A DNA stretch of 48,344 nucleotides from NCBI GenBank assembly GCA_964483985.1, contig CAZADS010000036.1, positions 1 through 48,344 on the forward strand. Reading direction: 5' to 3'. A program made the position numbers and the translations under genes. Source of the DNA: CAZADS01 sp964483985. Lineage in GTDB: Bacteria > Pseudomonadota > Alphaproteobacteria > Thalassobaculales > Thalassobaculaceae. Shown here piece by piece: positions 25,082-33,070 of the stretch. A model generated the notes under the pieces. It did no database searches and was not told where the DNA came from. It worked only from the letters and a program-made list of their open reading frames with translations. Position 1 is the first letter of the stretch. The number at the start of each line of letters is the position of its first letter.

Positions 25082-26848
25082 CTACTTGACACCCATCCGA
25101 TACATAATCAAGCGCTGTTGCGCAATTGATAACAAATTATTCCAAGTCCAATAAATCACTAATCCTGCTGGGAATGTCCCAAGCAGAAACGTAAAAAACA
25201 AAGGTAGAAACATAAAAATTTTAGCTTGAACCGGATCTGTGGGTTGTGGATTAAGTCGTTGTTGAAGCCACATTGTAAGACCCATCAAGACAGGCCATGC
25301 ACCAATAATTAAAAACTCCGGTGGGGTCCACGGGATAAGTCCAAAAATATTAAATAAAGATGTGGGATCCGCCACTGAAAGATCTTTAATCCAACCATAA
25401 AAAGGTGCATGACGCATTTCAATATTCACAAACAATACTTTGTAAAGCGCAAAAAACACTGGGATCTGTATAAGGATCGGCAAGCATCCAGACGCAGGGT
25501 TAACCTTTTCTTCCTTATAAAGTGCCATCATTTCCTGATTGAGGCGCATTTTATCATTACCAAATTGTTCCCGCATTGCTTGAAGTTTAGGAGTGAGTTC
25601 ACGCATTTTAGCCATCGACCTATAGGACTTATTGGCTAATGGAAAAAATATAGCCTTAACAAAAACAGTAAAAGCAAGAATAGCTAAGCCGAAGTTGCCT
25701 AAATAACCGTATAACCATGAAATCGCATAAAAAAATGGTTTAGTTAAGAAATAAAACCAACCAAAATCGACAGCCAAGTCAAAATTTTCAATTCGGAATC
25801 TTGCCCCATAATCATCTAAACGTTTAACCTCTTTAGCTCCTGAAAAAAGACGATTAACAACTTCAAAAGTGTTTCCTGGACGTATTTGCTCTCCGGCTCC
25901 TAGGTAGTCAACTTGATATCTGTCATCCTTATTTTGAAGAGAGTGCGTAAACCTATAATTGAAATTGTTATTTTGGTTTGGAACTAATGCCACGAGCCAA
26001 TATTTATCAGTAATACCTATCCAACCACCCACAGATTTCTCTGAGATGCTATCGTTTTCTTGTAAATCATCATAGTCTGGCTCTTTGAGTGTACCCCCAA
26101 ATACACCTATTGGACCTTCATGGAGTATATAAAATCCGAGAGTGTCTGGAGTTCCCGACCGGGAAATAAGACCGTAGGGGAAAAGATCGACCGACTCTTT
26201 ACTATTATTACGGACTCGTTGAGTCACAGTAAACATATAGCCGTCATCAATTGTATAAGTACGTTCGAAAACAAGTCCCGAGCCATTGTCCCATGATAAA
26301 GTAACCGGGCTACCTGGCGTCAATTGCGGTCGGTTGGAATTCCAGATAGTTTCTTCCCCTGGTAAATTAATCCTATCAGAAGAACCGACCCAACCAAATT
26401 CGGCATAATAGGATTTTGGGGCTAGATAAGGGTTTAATAACCGGATTCGGTCTGAGTCGGCCTCTACTTCCTCACCATATTTTTTCAATACAATATCATC
26501 TATTCGTGCACCCTTCAGTGATATGGATCCAAACAAAGTGGGCGAGTCGATATTAATCCGTGGAGTAGCAGCTAATGCTTCCGTGCGCTGTTTAGCCGTT
26601 AGGACCTTTGGTAACAGATTTGGCACGGCAAATGGTCCTCCTGGTGCCGCCACAGACGCTGGCCGTCGCTCGCTTTTAGATGACGGGCCAGGCCCAACGT
26701 TTGATGGTTTGAGCGGCTCTTGCCTTGCCAATTCATCCTGCCTAGCTTTTTCTTTTTCTATCTTAGGAAATTCATAGAAATACTGAAATCCAAGTAATAT
26801 GGCCAAAGAAAGCGCAATTGCAATCAACATGTTTTTTTGATCACTCAT
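25082..26848 (-). CDS. yidC: Membrane protein insertase YidC
   Basis: YidC inserts and folds inner-membrane proteins alone or with SecYEG. The 588-residue protein has an N-terminal anchor (MLIAIALSLAILLGFQYFYE). A large periplasmic beta-supersandwich domain (about 75-350) follows, and the conserved five-helix core begins near 365 (FYFLTKPFFYAISWLYGYLG). The core carries KSYRSMAKMRELTPKL, LPILIQIPVFFALYKVLF and GLVIYWTWNNLLSIAQQRLI. The start overlaps yidD by 8 bases, indicating translational coupling. Confidence 0.97.
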   Translation of the reverse strand: MSDQKNMLIAIALSLAILLGFQYFYEFPKIEKEKARQDELARQEPLKPSNVGPGPSSKSERRPASVAAPGGPFAVPNLLPKVLTAKQRTEALAATPRINIDSPTLFGSISLKGARIDDIVLKKYGEEVEADSDRIRLLNPYLAPKSYYAEFGWVGSSDRINLPGEETIWNSNRPQLTPGSPVTLSWDNGSGLVFERTYTIDDGYMFTVTQRVRNNSKESVDLFPYGLISRSGTPDTLGFYILHEGPIGVFGGTLKEPDYDDLQENDSISEKSVGGWIGITDKYWLVALVPNQNNNFNYRFTHSLQNKDDRYQVDYLGAGEQIRPGNTFEVVNRLFSGAKEVKRLDDYGARFRIENFDLAVDFGWFYFLTKPFFYAISWLYGYLGNFGLAILAFTVFVKAIFFPLANKSYRSMAKMRELTPKLQAMREQFGNDKMRLNQEMMALYKEEKVNPASGCLPILIQIPVFFALYKVLFVNIEMRHAPFYGWIKDLSVADPTSLFNIFGLIPWTPPEFLIIGAWPVLMGLTMWLQQRLNPQPTDPVQAKIFMFLPLFFTFLLGTFPAGLVIYWTWNNLLSIAQQRLIMYRMGVK

Positions 26849-27143
26849 GGTTCTTTTTACCCATCATAAAATCGCCGGGCGCAGGGACTGGATCCGATCC
26901 AAACTCTCCCAGCGGATTACATCTTGCGATCCGTCGAAATATTAAGAAAAGCCCTTTTACTGGACCATGGACGTTTATTGCCTCGAGCGCATATGCTGAA
27001 CACGTCGGATAAAATCGACAGTTATGCCCCAAAAAACCCGAAAAACTTACTCTATAGGCCCAAATTGGTACTTTAATAAACCAAGAAAGAATAAATCGAG
27101 TCGACTGCAATATCGCTGGTTTTAAAATTGTGGCTTTCTTCAT
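26841..27143 (-). CDS. yidD: Membrane protein insertion efficiency factor YidD
   Basis: YidD is a small membrane-associated factor that aids YidC-dependent insertion. The 100-residue protein carries the diagnostic three-cysteine signature: GHNCRFYPTCSAYALEAI in the middle and RIARCNPLGEFGSDPVP later. An N-terminal amphipathic/hydrophobic helix (LSWFIKVPIWAYRVSFSGFL) precedes it. It overlaps rnpA by 4 bases (ATGA) and yidC by 8 bases, so rnpA, yidD and yidC are translated in a coupled way. Confidence 0.96.
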   Translation of the reverse strand: MKKATILKPAILQSTRFILSWFIKVPIWAYRVSFSGFLGHNCRFYPTCSAYALEAINVHGPVKGLFLIFRRIARCNPLGEFGSDPVPAPGDFMMGKKNHE

Positions 27144-27508
27144 CTGCCACGCCTCTCTAACCGAGACAAGGCACTGCGGAGATCATTAAGCAATTCATCA
27201 TACGAGCGCGAAATAGTAGCTGACCTAGCTATCAAAACGTAAACGCAAAAGTTACCGAGTTGTTCGGAAAAAACGTCATGCGCAACTGCCTTTAGTCTCC
27301 GGCGCGCTCTATTTCGGGCCACGGCGTTGCCTACCTTTCGACTAGCCGTAAAACCAAGACGAGTAACTGCCTCTGATGTATCGCTTTTTTTATGAAATGC
27401 CTGCACTATCAAACTCGGCATTACCACCCTAATTCGCCCTCGGGCGACCCTTAAAAATTCCGATCTTTTTGTTAGACGACCCAAATGCGCTGTTGAATTC
27501 ATTCGCAT
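27140..27508 (-). CDS. rnpA: Ribonuclease P protein component
   Basis: RnpA is the protein subunit of RNase P, which matures tRNA 5' ends. The 122-residue basic protein has the N-terminal LGRLTKRSEFLRVARGR segment and the signature RNR motif in KVGNAVARNRARRRLKAVAH. A second ATG two codons in (27502) is also possible as the start. It lies 36 bases after the rpmH stop in the classical rpmH-rnpA-yidD-yidC cluster. Confidence 0.95.
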   Translation of the reverse strand: MRMNSTAHLGRLTKRSEFLRVARGRIRVVMPSLIVQAFHKKSDTSEAVTRLGFTASRKVGNAVARNRARRRLKAVAHDVFSEQLGNFCVYVLIARSATISRSYDELLNDLRSALSRLERRGR

Positions 27509-27544
27509 AACAATTCCGCCGCATGACGGTTAGACAATTTTTAC

Positions 27545-27679
27545 TCAGGCTGAGAGCTTGGCCCGACCTTTAGCCCGTCGCGCCCTCAGAACACGACGAC
27601 CACCCACTGTTGCCATTCGGGATCTAAAGCCATGTCGGCGCTTTCGCACCAGAACGCTAGGTTGAAATGTCCGTTTCAC
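27545..27679 (-). CDS. rpmH: 50S ribosomal protein L34
   Basis: A 44-codon frame encodes a textbook L34: it begins MKRTFQPSVLVRKRRHGFRS and ends with RRAKGRAKLSA, including the central ATVGGRRVLRARRA. L34 is a small basic protein of the large ribosomal subunit. The start codon is GTG at 27679, preceded by CGGAGT at good spacing. A near-consensus promoter lies about 50 bases upstream. It heads the rpmH-rnpA-yidD-yidC-engB cluster. Confidence 0.97.
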   Translation of the reverse strand: MKRTFQPSVLVRKRRHGFRSRMATVGGRRVLRARRAKGRAKLSA

Positions 27680-27729
27680 GGTTAATACTCCGACGACATA
27701 GTTTGCCCATCAATACGCATGCGGAGGCG

Positions 27730-27758
27730 TGTATATCGGCTTGGGTCGATCAAGTCAA
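27730..27758 (-). promoter_or_regulatory. Strong sigma-70-type promoter of rpmH
   Basis: On the minus strand TTGACT (27753-27758) and TATACA (27730-27735) are separated by exactly 17 bases. Transcription would start near 27723, giving a leader of about 45 bases before the rpmH GTG. The closeness to consensus fits a ribosomal protein operon. Confidence 0.82.
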
Positions 27759-27814
27759 TGTTATCCGGCTCAGTTAGCAAAATCAGGGCCACAAAAATGT
27801 TATTTCTAGAAGAA

Positions 27815-28333
27815 TCACCTTTTTACTACCACAATAGGCTCAACTGGCCTTGGTTCTAAATCCCAAGGAAAGAAGATCCAAGTATCTTGACTTACCTCCG
27901 TGACAAAAGTGTCAACAAGGGGCCGGCCAGCCGGTTTCGCATATACTGTTGCGAAATGGGCCTTCGGTAACAGCGCCCTCACTGCCCGAGCCGTTTCCCC
28001 CGTGTCAACCAAATCGTCAACGATTAACCATCCTGCACCATCTTTTACGTTATTGGCGGCTTTGAGAATGGTTACCTCCCCTCGCTCCCTCTCTTCCAAT
28101 TTATCCACCGCATTGTCTTGATAACTTACCGCACTAATGGTGTCTACAATCCTAATTTCTAATTCCCGAGCTACGATAGCAGCCGGTACTAAGCCTCCTC
28201 GAGTAATAGCTATGACGCCCTGAAAAGATTGCCCCTCAGATAACCTCCAGGCCAAAGCCTTAGCCGTTCGGTGCAGCTCTTCCCAACTGACTGGGAAACT
28301 CTTTGTATAAGCATCATTCCCCATATCTGACAT
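27815..28333 (-). CDS. gpt: Xanthine (guanine) phosphoribosyltransferase
   Basis: This purine salvage enzyme attaches PRPP-derived ribose phosphate to xanthine or guanine. The 172-residue protein has VSWEELHRTAKALAWRL at the N-terminus, GVIAITRGGLVPAAIVAREL, and the PRPP-binding loop WLIVDDLVDTGETARAVRAL. The C-terminal TWIFFPWDLEP matches the Gpt group. I use the ATG at 28333, with GGGGA just upstream, over a longer frame from 28390. Another ATG at 28324 is possible. PRPP comes from Prs, also encoded in the window. Confidence 0.92.
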   Translation of the reverse strand: MSDMGNDAYTKSFPVSWEELHRTAKALAWRLSEGQSFQGVIAITRGGLVPAAIVARELEIRIVDTISAVSYQDNAVDKLEERERGEVTILKAANNVKDGAGWLIVDDLVDTGETARAVRALLPKAHFATVYAKPAGRPLVDTFVTEVSQDTWIFFPWDLEPRPVEPIVVVKR

Positions 28334-28426
28334 GTAATCCCCAATAAGTGAAACATGGGTGCACCTTAAACTCCGAAAATTATTATACAAGTCTCAAAAG
28401 ATTAGGAAGACTTATGGCCTAAAGCA

Positions 28427-28873
28427 TCAAGCTGACTTTTCTGCCGGCCTAAATAATTCAACACCACTAATTCGCCATACCCCATCTTTTTGTTTAGACA
28501 TAAAGTAAACTAATAACGCTGAAGACCCATTCTTTCCCACGAAATAGACTGTCTGTGATGGACGTCCAGAAATAACCTTAAAGTCCTTGAATTTAATCGT
28601 TAGTGGTCGATAGACAATTCTATATGCGGTTAAAATCATCCGACGAAAACCCTCAGGCGATCCAAATTTTTCTTGTATCATTGGAGCAGCATAACTAAAC
28701 GCTTCTATCCAATCATCACGCCGAAGGGCCTCTAATTGCTTTTCAATCACCTTTCGAATATTCTCTGCATCTTCAATTTCAGCGCTATCACCCGCTATAG
28801 CATTAACGAATAGCAATAACGAGATGACGGCGCCAAAAATTACACTCAACGACGTTGTGCGTAACCCAGACAT
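28427..28873 (-). CDS. DUF4864-like exported protein
   Basis: The 148-residue protein has an N-terminal signal peptide or anchor (about 8-27, LSVIFGAVISLLLFVNAIAG). A compact domain follows with NIRKVIEKQLEALRRDDWIE, FSYAAPMIQEKFGSPEGFRR, IVYRPLTIKFKDFKVI and VWRISGVELF. This matches my recollection of DUF4864, an uncharacterised NTF2-like periplasmic family of proteobacteria. AGGAC lies upstream of the ATG. It is downstream of the OmpA-like lipoprotein on the same strand with a 70-base gap. Confidence 0.75.
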   Translation of the reverse strand: MSGLRTTSLSVIFGAVISLLLFVNAIAGDSAEIEDAENIRKVIEKQLEALRRDDWIEAFSYAAPMIQEKFGSPEGFRRMILTAYRIVYRPLTIKFKDFKVISGRPSQTVYFVGKNGSSALLVYFMSKQKDGVWRISGVELFRPAEKSA

Positions 28874-28943
28874 AGGGCTAAGTCCTCTATTTTTTACAAT
28901 TCAGGCCTTGACCATCAATTAGTTACTGAATTGGTTATTGAAA

Positions 28944-30137
28944 TTATCGAATGTATATTCGAACTTCGTTTCCACCACTAATTGCTGATGCGCGCGCCGA
29001 TAATACAACGCGGCTCGGCGGCAATCCCATATCCACTAGCGATCTAAGAACTTTTTGCGCATTTCGGCGGGCCACATTGGTATTCAATGCTGATTTAGCA
29101 GCTCCTCCGTGAAGAGAACTCACGGCCACCAAATCGAAAGAAGCAGCCGGTTGTCGCTGTAAAACCCGGTTCACAGCCGTGTAAAGGGCCTGTTGGAAAT
29201 TAACATCAGGACGATCAAATCGGATTACGATTAGGGCCCTACGCGAATCTACCTCAGAACTTGATCTAACGCTCGCTCTGCCAACGGATTGTCCTGTAGC
29301 CATAGTATAGGCGGTGCTAGCCAAACTAGGGCCAAAAAACTCGCCGTTTTTAATAGCCAACGCCAACGTGTTCAGGTCACTGCGCTCGTTAGATACATAA
29401 TTAGATTGGCGCCGAATATCATCGCTCAATTCTGTTAATAACCTATCAATCAGGACAACAGTTTGGTTTACATCGTCTTCTAGCAGTTCAAGTTGTTGGT
29501 GATCCTCATCAATAGCCCCAGAAATACCAAAAGAAGCCCGAGTTGCTTCAAGAAGATAAGTAGACATTGCCGCGTCAGCTGCCACACGGTTCGAAAGAGC
29601 GTTCATTTTCCCTATATCAACATTGACCTTTTCCAAAGCTACTTGGGCTTTATTCCACGCTTTAATCAATAACGGATTACCAGGCGTCGTTCCCAACTGC
29701 AACTTGGAGCGCACGGGCGCAATCCCACCATGGTAATTTTTAGCATTGGCGTTGGTTTGTTTTCGGATGGTTTGGAGATCCACATTCTCCTGTTTCACTG
29801 ATGCTTGTAATCTGCTCAAGTCGTCTCGCAGTTGAGAAATTTTTGCACCTACGAACGTACCCGTTGAGGGCCCTGATCGAGGCGGCTTTACTTGAAAATT
29901 TGTATTCCCCAACTTAGGTGGAGATTGAGCCGAAGAGACAGAAATCAGTGGTAGACTCGTTTTTTCGCCCTCCGACGGCTTAATTGCCACAGTATTAGAC
30001 CCAGCCTTAGATATCGAAACATCGCCAGAAGGACTAGTACCCGACAAGGACGGCCAAAGAGCATCGGCGGAAAATGAACAGCCCCCGAGCAGCAAGCTTG
30101 CGCTCAGAATGGCGCTAGACAACCGGTTGTGGAGCAT
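28944..30137 (-). CDS. Lipoprotein with coiled coil and OmpA-like C-terminal domain
   Basis: The 397-residue protein has a signal peptide with lipobox LLGGC (Cys20). A low-complexity Ser/Pro/Lys stretch (about 25-90) is followed by helical, coiled-coil-like segments (about 95-130, 155-250). A C-terminal region (about 299-397) alternates strands and helices (ALIVIRFDRPDVNFQQALYT, NVARRNAQKVLRSLVDMGLP, RVVLSARASAISGGNEVRIY). That last region resembles the OmpA-type peptidoglycan-binding fold. A role tethering the envelope to peptidoglycan is inferred. AAGGTG precedes the ATG. Confidence 0.7.
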   Translation of the reverse strand: MLHNRLSSAILSASLLLGGCSFSADALWPSLSGTSPSGDVSISKAGSNTVAIKPSEGEKTSLPLISVSSAQSPPKLGNTNFQVKPPRSGPSTGTFVGAKISQLRDDLSRLQASVKQENVDLQTIRKQTNANAKNYHGGIAPVRSKLQLGTTPGNPLLIKAWNKAQVALEKVNVDIGKMNALSNRVAADAAMSTYLLEATRASFGISGAIDEDHQQLELLEDDVNQTVVLIDRLLTELSDDIRRQSNYVSNERSDLNTLALAIKNGEFFGPSLASTAYTMATGQSVGRASVRSSSEVDSRRALIVIRFDRPDVNFQQALYTAVNRVLQRQPAASFDLVAVSSLHGGAAKSALNTNVARRNAQKVLRSLVDMGLPPSRVVLSARASAISGGNEVRIYIR

Positions 30138-30445
30138 TTGACGCTATCACCTTGGGAATTTGTTTAACTAATAATCCCGGAAAAACCGGGGCCTAAATTT
30201 AATGCATAGTCCAAATACGACTTCTAATATTCAAAAAACAACCTTAGCGCAAACCAGAAATTAGTTCACCAAAAATGTTACTTTTCCCAGTTCAAAGTCG
30301 ACTTTATACGAACTATAACGATGAGATAGTACAGAATCCATCTCCGGGGAACAAGTTGTTTCGCCAATGGACTTTTTTTTATCTAGCCCCTTGACTATAA
30401 AAGAGGTGTTTGAGTACGGTCCGCTCCCCTAAAGAAATTAACAAG
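30138..30445. other. Intergenic region between the OmpA-like lipoprotein and tRNA-Arg
   Basis: This 308-base stretch must hold the divergent control regions of the minus-strand lipoprotein gene and the plus-strand tRNA gene. It contains a short hairpin CCCGG-AAAAA-CCGGG at 30176-30190 and the presumed tRNA promoter at 30391-30420. No coding frame is convincing and I see no further structure. Confidence 0.6.
30391..30420 (+). promoter_or_regulatory. Probable promoter of tRNA-Arg
   Basis: TTGACT at 30391-30396, preceded by C as in typical alphaproteobacterial rRNA/tRNA promoters, is followed after 18 bases by TACGGT (30415-30420), a poor -10. Transcription would start about 20 bases before the tRNA. 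The -35 is good and the -10 weak, so the call is moderate. Confidence 0.5.
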
Positions 30446-30522
30446 GCGCCCGTAGCTCAATTGGATAGAGTGCCTGACTACGGATCAGGAGGTTGGGGGT
30501 TCGAATCCTCCCGGGCGCGCCA
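30446..30522 (+). tRNA. tRNA-Arg (anticodon ACG)
   Basis: The 77-base sequence folds as a full cloverleaf. The acceptor stem is GCGCCCG with CGGGCGC, the D arm starts AGCTC, and the anticodon stem CCTGA/TCAGG has loop CTACGGA (anticodon ACG). The T arm is GGGGG-TTCGAAT-CCTCC, with discriminator G and an encoded CCA. ACG is read as ICG after deamination of A34 and decodes CGU, CGC and CGA arginine codons. The gene stands alone; no neighbouring tRNA and no integration scar is seen. Confidence 0.96.
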
Positions 30523-30599
30523 ATTTTCCGTCATATCAATGGTTAGCATAGAAATTTTGCTGATCTTTGATAAGTTTACCTTAATTTAAAGCCTCCCAT

Positions 30600-31712
30600 T
30601 CAATCTTCACCAAATAAAAAAGCAAGTAAAGCGAATCTGGTTCCCGAAATCATTCCAACAACTTCGTGCAATAACGAGCATGAAAAAACTATAGCATTGC
30701 CTGAACTGGGTTTATAAAGCTGATCGCTAAACTCTGGGAATTTCAACTCTGCACCATCGTAATCGTCTGAATTAAGGTTAATAGTAACCGCGAATCGACG
30801 ATGGGCTACAATTTTTTCGATGTTGTCCCGGTGCCCAATCTGTTCACCTCCTCGGACCCCCGTATATTGAGCGATTCTATATCGCTCATGTCGCGAAATT
30901 TTATAGTTAAAAGCCTTGTATATTTCGGGAAAAAGTCTCCTTTGCAATCTATTACTTATAAATCGCTGAGTATCGTCTTCTATCACCCAATGATCTATTC
31001 GATCTTGTCTTCCCAAATCTGGAATTCTCATTTTACAATCAGCTTTCCGATTTCCCAAAGCCATATGGCCTGGTTCAACAAATTCCCGGCCCCGAGTTTC
31101 AAAAATCGAAATAAGATGGTCACAATCTGATCTGCTCATCACATTAGGAACGGAGAGAATAGGGGGGTGAATTCCTGGAGTTCCCGTTTCTCTTAAATTT
31201 TTTCCTCTTCTAGAGACTTCTATTAAATGGTCCAAATCTTTCTTGGTCGGCCTTGATTTTATAATATCTAAAACATGTTGATTTGGCCCGATCGTAAGTA
31301 GCGCTAATTCTTCTTCAGCGATTCCCGCAAAACGAAACATTGAATTATTTGCATCAAACAACCTCATCGCGCCGACGCTACGCTCTCCTAGATCTGGAAT
31401 AGACAATGGTACAGCCGACTTCGAGACCGACCCACCTAATCCTGCGAGCAACTCCGTTTTTGAACTCTTGCTCCGTCTGACAACGATAATTCGTGCACCT
31501 AGTTGGTCTAATTTTTCTCGATTCTCCGCCAAATCCGTCAAAATAGAGGACGTTACTTTATCATCTATTCCAGCAAGCAAGAAAATATTCAGCCTTCCCG
31601 CCATTGGAGCTTCACAGAGGTGGACGGCTTCTCCTCTTAAGCCTGCGAGCACCAAATTTGGCAAAATATCCCCAGGTTGCACCGTTTTTATGATTTCTAT
31701 CTTTTGCTTCAT
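30600..31712 (-). CDS. Peroxiredoxin-like domain fused to a prolyl-4-hydroxylase-type 2OG-Fe(II) oxygenase
   Basis: The 370-residue protein has two parts. Residues about 10-165 look like an AhpC/TSA thioredoxin-fold domain (VQPGDILPNLVLAGLRGEAV, GRLNIFLLAGIDD, LGARIIVVRRS), but the peroxidatic cysteine motif is absent and the only cysteine there is Cys33. Residues about 180-370 form a P4H-type dioxygenase. The iron ligands are His294 and Asp296 in QIGHRDN and His349 in SCSLLHEVVG, and Arg359 in SGTRFALLAFLF would bind 2-oxoglutarate. The substrate is unknown. The ATG at 31712 is preferred over an upstream TTG at 31727. Confidence 0.85.
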   Translation of the reverse strand: MKQKIEIIKTVQPGDILPNLVLAGLRGEAVHLCEAPMAGRLNIFLLAGIDDKVTSSILTDLAENREKLDQLGARIIVVRRSKSSKTELLAGLGGSVSKSAVPLSIPDLGERSVGAMRLFDANNSMFRFAGIAEEELALLTIGPNQHVLDIIKSRPTKKDLDHLIEVSRRGKNLRETGTPGIHPPILSVPNVMSRSDCDHLISIFETRGREFVEPGHMALGNRKADCKMRIPDLGRQDRIDHWVIEDDTQRFISNRLQRRLFPEIYKAFNYKISRHERYRIAQYTGVRGGEQIGHRDNIEKIVAHRRFAVTINLNSDDYDGAELKFPEFSDQLYKPSSGNAIVFSCSLLHEVVGMISGTRFALLAFLFGED

Positions 31713-31766
31713 ACAATTTCTGAGCAATACCTGATTAAAACCAATATAGTATCGAGACTGGCTTGG

Positions 31767-31796
31767 TTAAAACGAAACCGGCCTCAAAAGGCCGGT
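31767..31796 (-). terminator. Intrinsic terminator after the PuuD-like gene
   Basis: ACCGGCCT and AGGCCGGT (31777-31784, 31789-31796) form a perfect 8-bp stem with a 4-base loop. On the minus strand it is followed by TTCGTTTT. It lies about 48 bases beyond the PuuD-like stop, separating that gene from the downstream oxygenase gene. Confidence 0.8.
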
Positions 31797-31843
31797 CCCG
31801 AAATGGGGTTAATTGCACCCTAGTGAATACGATGTTAGTCAAA

Positions 31844-32461
31844 TTAGTAAAGATTTTGAGCCGATACCATCGCATAAAGCATTGGAATAGATAACATAGT
31901 GTTTGTTCTAGAGAATAGCATTGCGGTGCGGGCTGATTTTGCCTTTGACTCAGCGTCTGCCTCCACAAGTCCTAAGGCCCTTTGTTGATTTGGCCAAATT
32001 ACAAACCAAACATTGAACCACATAATAGCTCCGAGCCACATCCCTATGCCTATTGCGGTATTTTTGGCCACTATATTTTCTATTCCATCGCTCATACCTA
32101 GACAAATAGCATCAACAATATAACCATTCATCCATGCCAGAATTAAACCTGTAACGATCGTCGCCATCGCACCGTGGCGAAACCAATACAAGACAGCTGG
32201 AGCGATTACTTTGCCTATAGCCGGCTTCTGATCGTCCGGAATATTCGGCATGTTAGGAATTTGAACGAAATTTAAATACCAGAGTAAACCTATCCACATT
32301 ATGCCACTGAGCACATGCAACCAACGCAGAAAAAATGTAAAATATTCATGATCAAATGCCATAGTTTGTCCCGTGAGACCAGAAACAACCAGGATCATTA
32401 TAATGGCAAGAGCGATGCCTGCGATAACAGTGTTACGCAAGCTGGTAAGAATTGCGGCCAT
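31844..32461 (-). CDS. PuuD-like urate oxidase N-terminal membrane domain protein
   Basis: The 205-residue protein has about five membrane segments (near 9-29, 43-62, 92-112, 135-155 and 185-200). It shows the hallmarks of the urate oxidase N-terminal/PuuD membrane domain: FFLRWLHVLSGIMWIGLLWYLNF split over residues 42-64, VIAPAVLYWFRHGAM, and MWLGAIMWFNVWFVIWPNQQ. In PuuD a C-terminal cytochrome c follows this domain; here it is missing. Stand-alone versions are common in marine alphaproteobacteria but have no proven function, so a urate role is not assumed. AAGGGG precedes the ATG. Confidence 0.82.
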   Translation of the reverse strand: MAAILTSLRNTVIAGIALAIIMILVVSGLTGQTMAFDHEYFTFFLRWLHVLSGIMWIGLLWYLNFVQIPNMPNIPDDQKPAIGKVIAPAVLYWFRHGAMATIVTGLILAWMNGYIVDAICLGMSDGIENIVAKNTAIGIGMWLGAIMWFNVWFVIWPNQQRALGLVEADAESKAKSARTAMLFSRTNTMLSIPMLYAMVSAQNLY

Positions 32462-32644
32462 GGGAAATTCCCCTTCGGTTTATGCCTTTTTATCCGATTT
32501 ATCTTGAATTAAACCCAAATCGGAACGCCTAATACTAAATTAATTGTATGCGAATAGATGCACGAATAAAAGTACCGAATGTAAAAGCGGAAAATTTTGA
32601 GCACTATTTCCCATAAATCACACTGTTGTATTTAGGATTTCTAT

Positions 32645-33070
32645 ATGGCTGAATTTTTTTCCCCTACACCTGAACATGAAGATAATCATGTTCGACCAAG
32701 GAAGGTACCGGACCAAACCGCTGTTACTCGGACGATAACTGCCATCCTTATGATGTGTTGGCTATGGTGGTGGTGGAATGGCTCAGAAGATGGCGCATAT
32801 TGGGTCATTGCTGCCGTTGCAATTTTTGCCACTGGTGAAACAATGCCTCGGTATTATGTGCTCCTAGCCCCATTATGGCTACCTCTTTCTGTCTTTCTTA
32901 AACCAATTATTTTTCTAATTAAATCTATAACTCGTAAATTAATACCAGAGGCCTACCGTCAACCACAAAAAATTTTAAAACCACTGAGCTTCAAGGAGAT
33001 AAATGAAGCTTTAGACCAAGCGGCGGAGGAACAACAAAGAAGGAACGAAATAAAAGATGAAGACAGATAA
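32645..33070 (+). CDS. Small membrane protein of unknown function
   Basis: I do not recognise a family. The 141-residue protein has a polar N-terminus, then hydrophobic segments at about 28-45 (ending in a run of tryptophans, CWLWWWWNG), 52-66 (AYWVIAAVAIFATGE) and 70-92 (LLAPLWLPLSVFLKPIIFLI). A charged, helical C-terminal tail of about 45 residues (ALDQAAEEQQRRNEIKDEDR at the end) follows. AGGA lies upstream of the ATG. Its last 14 bases overlap the next gene, so the two are probably translated together. Confidence 0.65.
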   Translation: MAEFFSPTPEHEDNHVRPRKVPDQTAVTRTITAILMMCWLWWWWNGSEDGAYWVIAAVAIFATGETMPRYYVLLAPLWLPLSVFLKPIIFLIKSITRKLIPEAYRQPQKILKPLSFKEINEALDQAAEEQQRRNEIKDEDR

